NCBI GenBank assembly: GCA_007117175.1
Contig: SKGZ01000134.1
Coordinates: 1 to 5,764 of the forward strand
Direction: 5' to 3'
Length of the DNA stretch: 5,764 bases
Origin: Bacteriovoracales bacterium
Lineage (GTDB): Bacteria; Bdellovibrionota; Bacteriovoracia; Bacteriovoracales; Bacteriovoracaceae
Below the pieces are notes generated by a model. The model did not search any database, was not told where the DNA came from, and was given only the letters and a program-made list of their open reading frames with translations. The translations under genes and the position numbers were made by a program. This document shows, piece by piece, positions 5,280 through 5,764 of the stretch. Position 1 is the stretch's first letter. The number at the start of each line of letters is the position of its first letter.

Positions 5280-5764
5280 TTACTTAACCGGTAAAACATT
5301 TGTTTGACTCCAACCATAAAAATCCATTCTCACTCCGCGGAAGTTTCCACTTCCACGAGAGCAAGCTTGAAATTGCCAAGTACCTTTGGCGTTGGTGGCA
5401 AAGGCCTGCATGGACTTAAAGTGTTGATTATAATTTAAGGAATTATCAGGATAAACTGAGCTAGGTCTGACAATTTGTCCTTTAGAACCATCGGGCATAA
5501 TCATAAAAAGACCAAGGTCACGAACAGCACCTTGATAATCAAAACTTAAATCCACACTATAGACCTGAAAGTCATGGGGAACATTCACAGAGATAGTGCG
5601 ACAAACTGATCCAGAAACACTACCACCACCGGTGGCACTGAGTAGTTGATTAGAATTTCTTGTTTGGCTATACCTTTGGATATTAGGTAGTGAGGTAAAG
5701 CTTTCGGCCATTTCCACTGCACTATCAGCGTCCACCGAACCAAATCCTGATCTAAAATTATGAC
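5280..5764 (-). CDS. Subtilisin-like (S8) serine protease with P-domain, C-terminal 160 residues, 5' end outside window
   Basis: The frame is open to the right edge, so the start is outside; a GTG at 5735 is internal and not a start. Visible residues 1-20 (HNFRSGFGSVDADSAVEMAE) are the typical last helix of a subtilase catalytic domain (GFGxVDAxxAV). The Asp-His-Ser triad lies upstream and cannot be checked. After a Ser/Gly-rich linker (about 31-52) comes a proprotein-convertase P-domain at about 53-151: RTISVNV, VYSVDLSFDYQGAVRDLGLFMIMPDGSKGQIV, a central NYNQHF, then KGTWQFQACSRG and a final FRGVRMDFYGW. Two cysteines (54 and 134) could form a disulfide, in keeping with export. P-domains stabilise kexin-like proteases and occur in many secreted bacterial S8 enzymes. 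It is the first visible gene of a three-gene minus-strand operon. Confidence 0.88.
   Translation of the reverse strand, partial: HNFRSGFGSVDADSAVEMAESFTSLPNIQRYSQTRNSNQLLSATGGGSVSGSVCRTISVNVPHDFQVYSVDLSFDYQGAVRDLGLFMIMPDGSKGQIVRPSSVYPDNSLNYNQHFKSMQAFATNAKGTWQFQACSRGSGNFRGVRMDFYGWSQTNVLPVK

Noticed and set aside
5280..5735. A complete small gene starting at GTG 5735
   Set aside because: The frame continues upstream to the window edge as HNFRSGFGS, completing the subtilase GFGxVDA motif, so the GTG is internal.

Overview
The window is about 5.8 kb of compact, AT-leaning bacterial chromosome. It holds five complete genes and two genes cut by the window edges. The rpoH–rpsO–pnp order, a deltaproteobacterial-style RpoH (close in pattern to myxobacterial and Bdellovibrio RpoH-like sigma factors), a subtilase with a P-domain and the general protein style suggest a member of the Bdellovibrionota or a neighbouring deltaproteobacterial lineage. 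That placement rests on remembered family patterns, not on a database search.

Layout. Left block, all on the minus strand and read right to left: a heat-shock-type sigma factor (rpoH, 2829-1912), ribosomal protein S15 (rpsO, 1833-1567), and the first 442 codons of polynucleotide phosphorylase (pnp, 1327 to the left edge). The 239-bp rpsO–pnp spacer holds no gene. It contains a perfect 15-bp hairpin, a second long interrupted stem, and a sequence able to mask the pnp ribosome binding site. This resembles the leader through which PNPase controls its own mRNA in enterobacteria, but here the hairpins are seen and the regulation is inferred.

Centre: a class IV PLP aminotransferase gene (2878-3750, plus strand) diverges from rpoH across only 48 bp. 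That gap is dense with signals. On the minus strand it carries a good match to a sigma-32 heat-shock promoter whose predicted start lies only a few bases before the rpoH ATG, which has no Shine-Dalgarno. This suggests an autoregulated, nearly leaderless rpoH mRNA.

Right block, minus strand and read right to left: the C-terminal end of a secreted subtilisin-like protease with a P-domain (right edge to 5280), then 12 bp later a 233-residue exported or membrane-anchored protein whose C-terminal third looks like a stand-alone subtilase propeptide, then 18 bp later a short polyprenyl diphosphate synthase (4547-3759). The tight spacing indicates an operon. The most unusual idea in the window is that the protease is paired with a separately encoded propeptide-like inhibitor or chaperone. 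The polyprenyl synthase converges on the aminotransferase gene with only 8 bp between stop codons and no obvious terminator.
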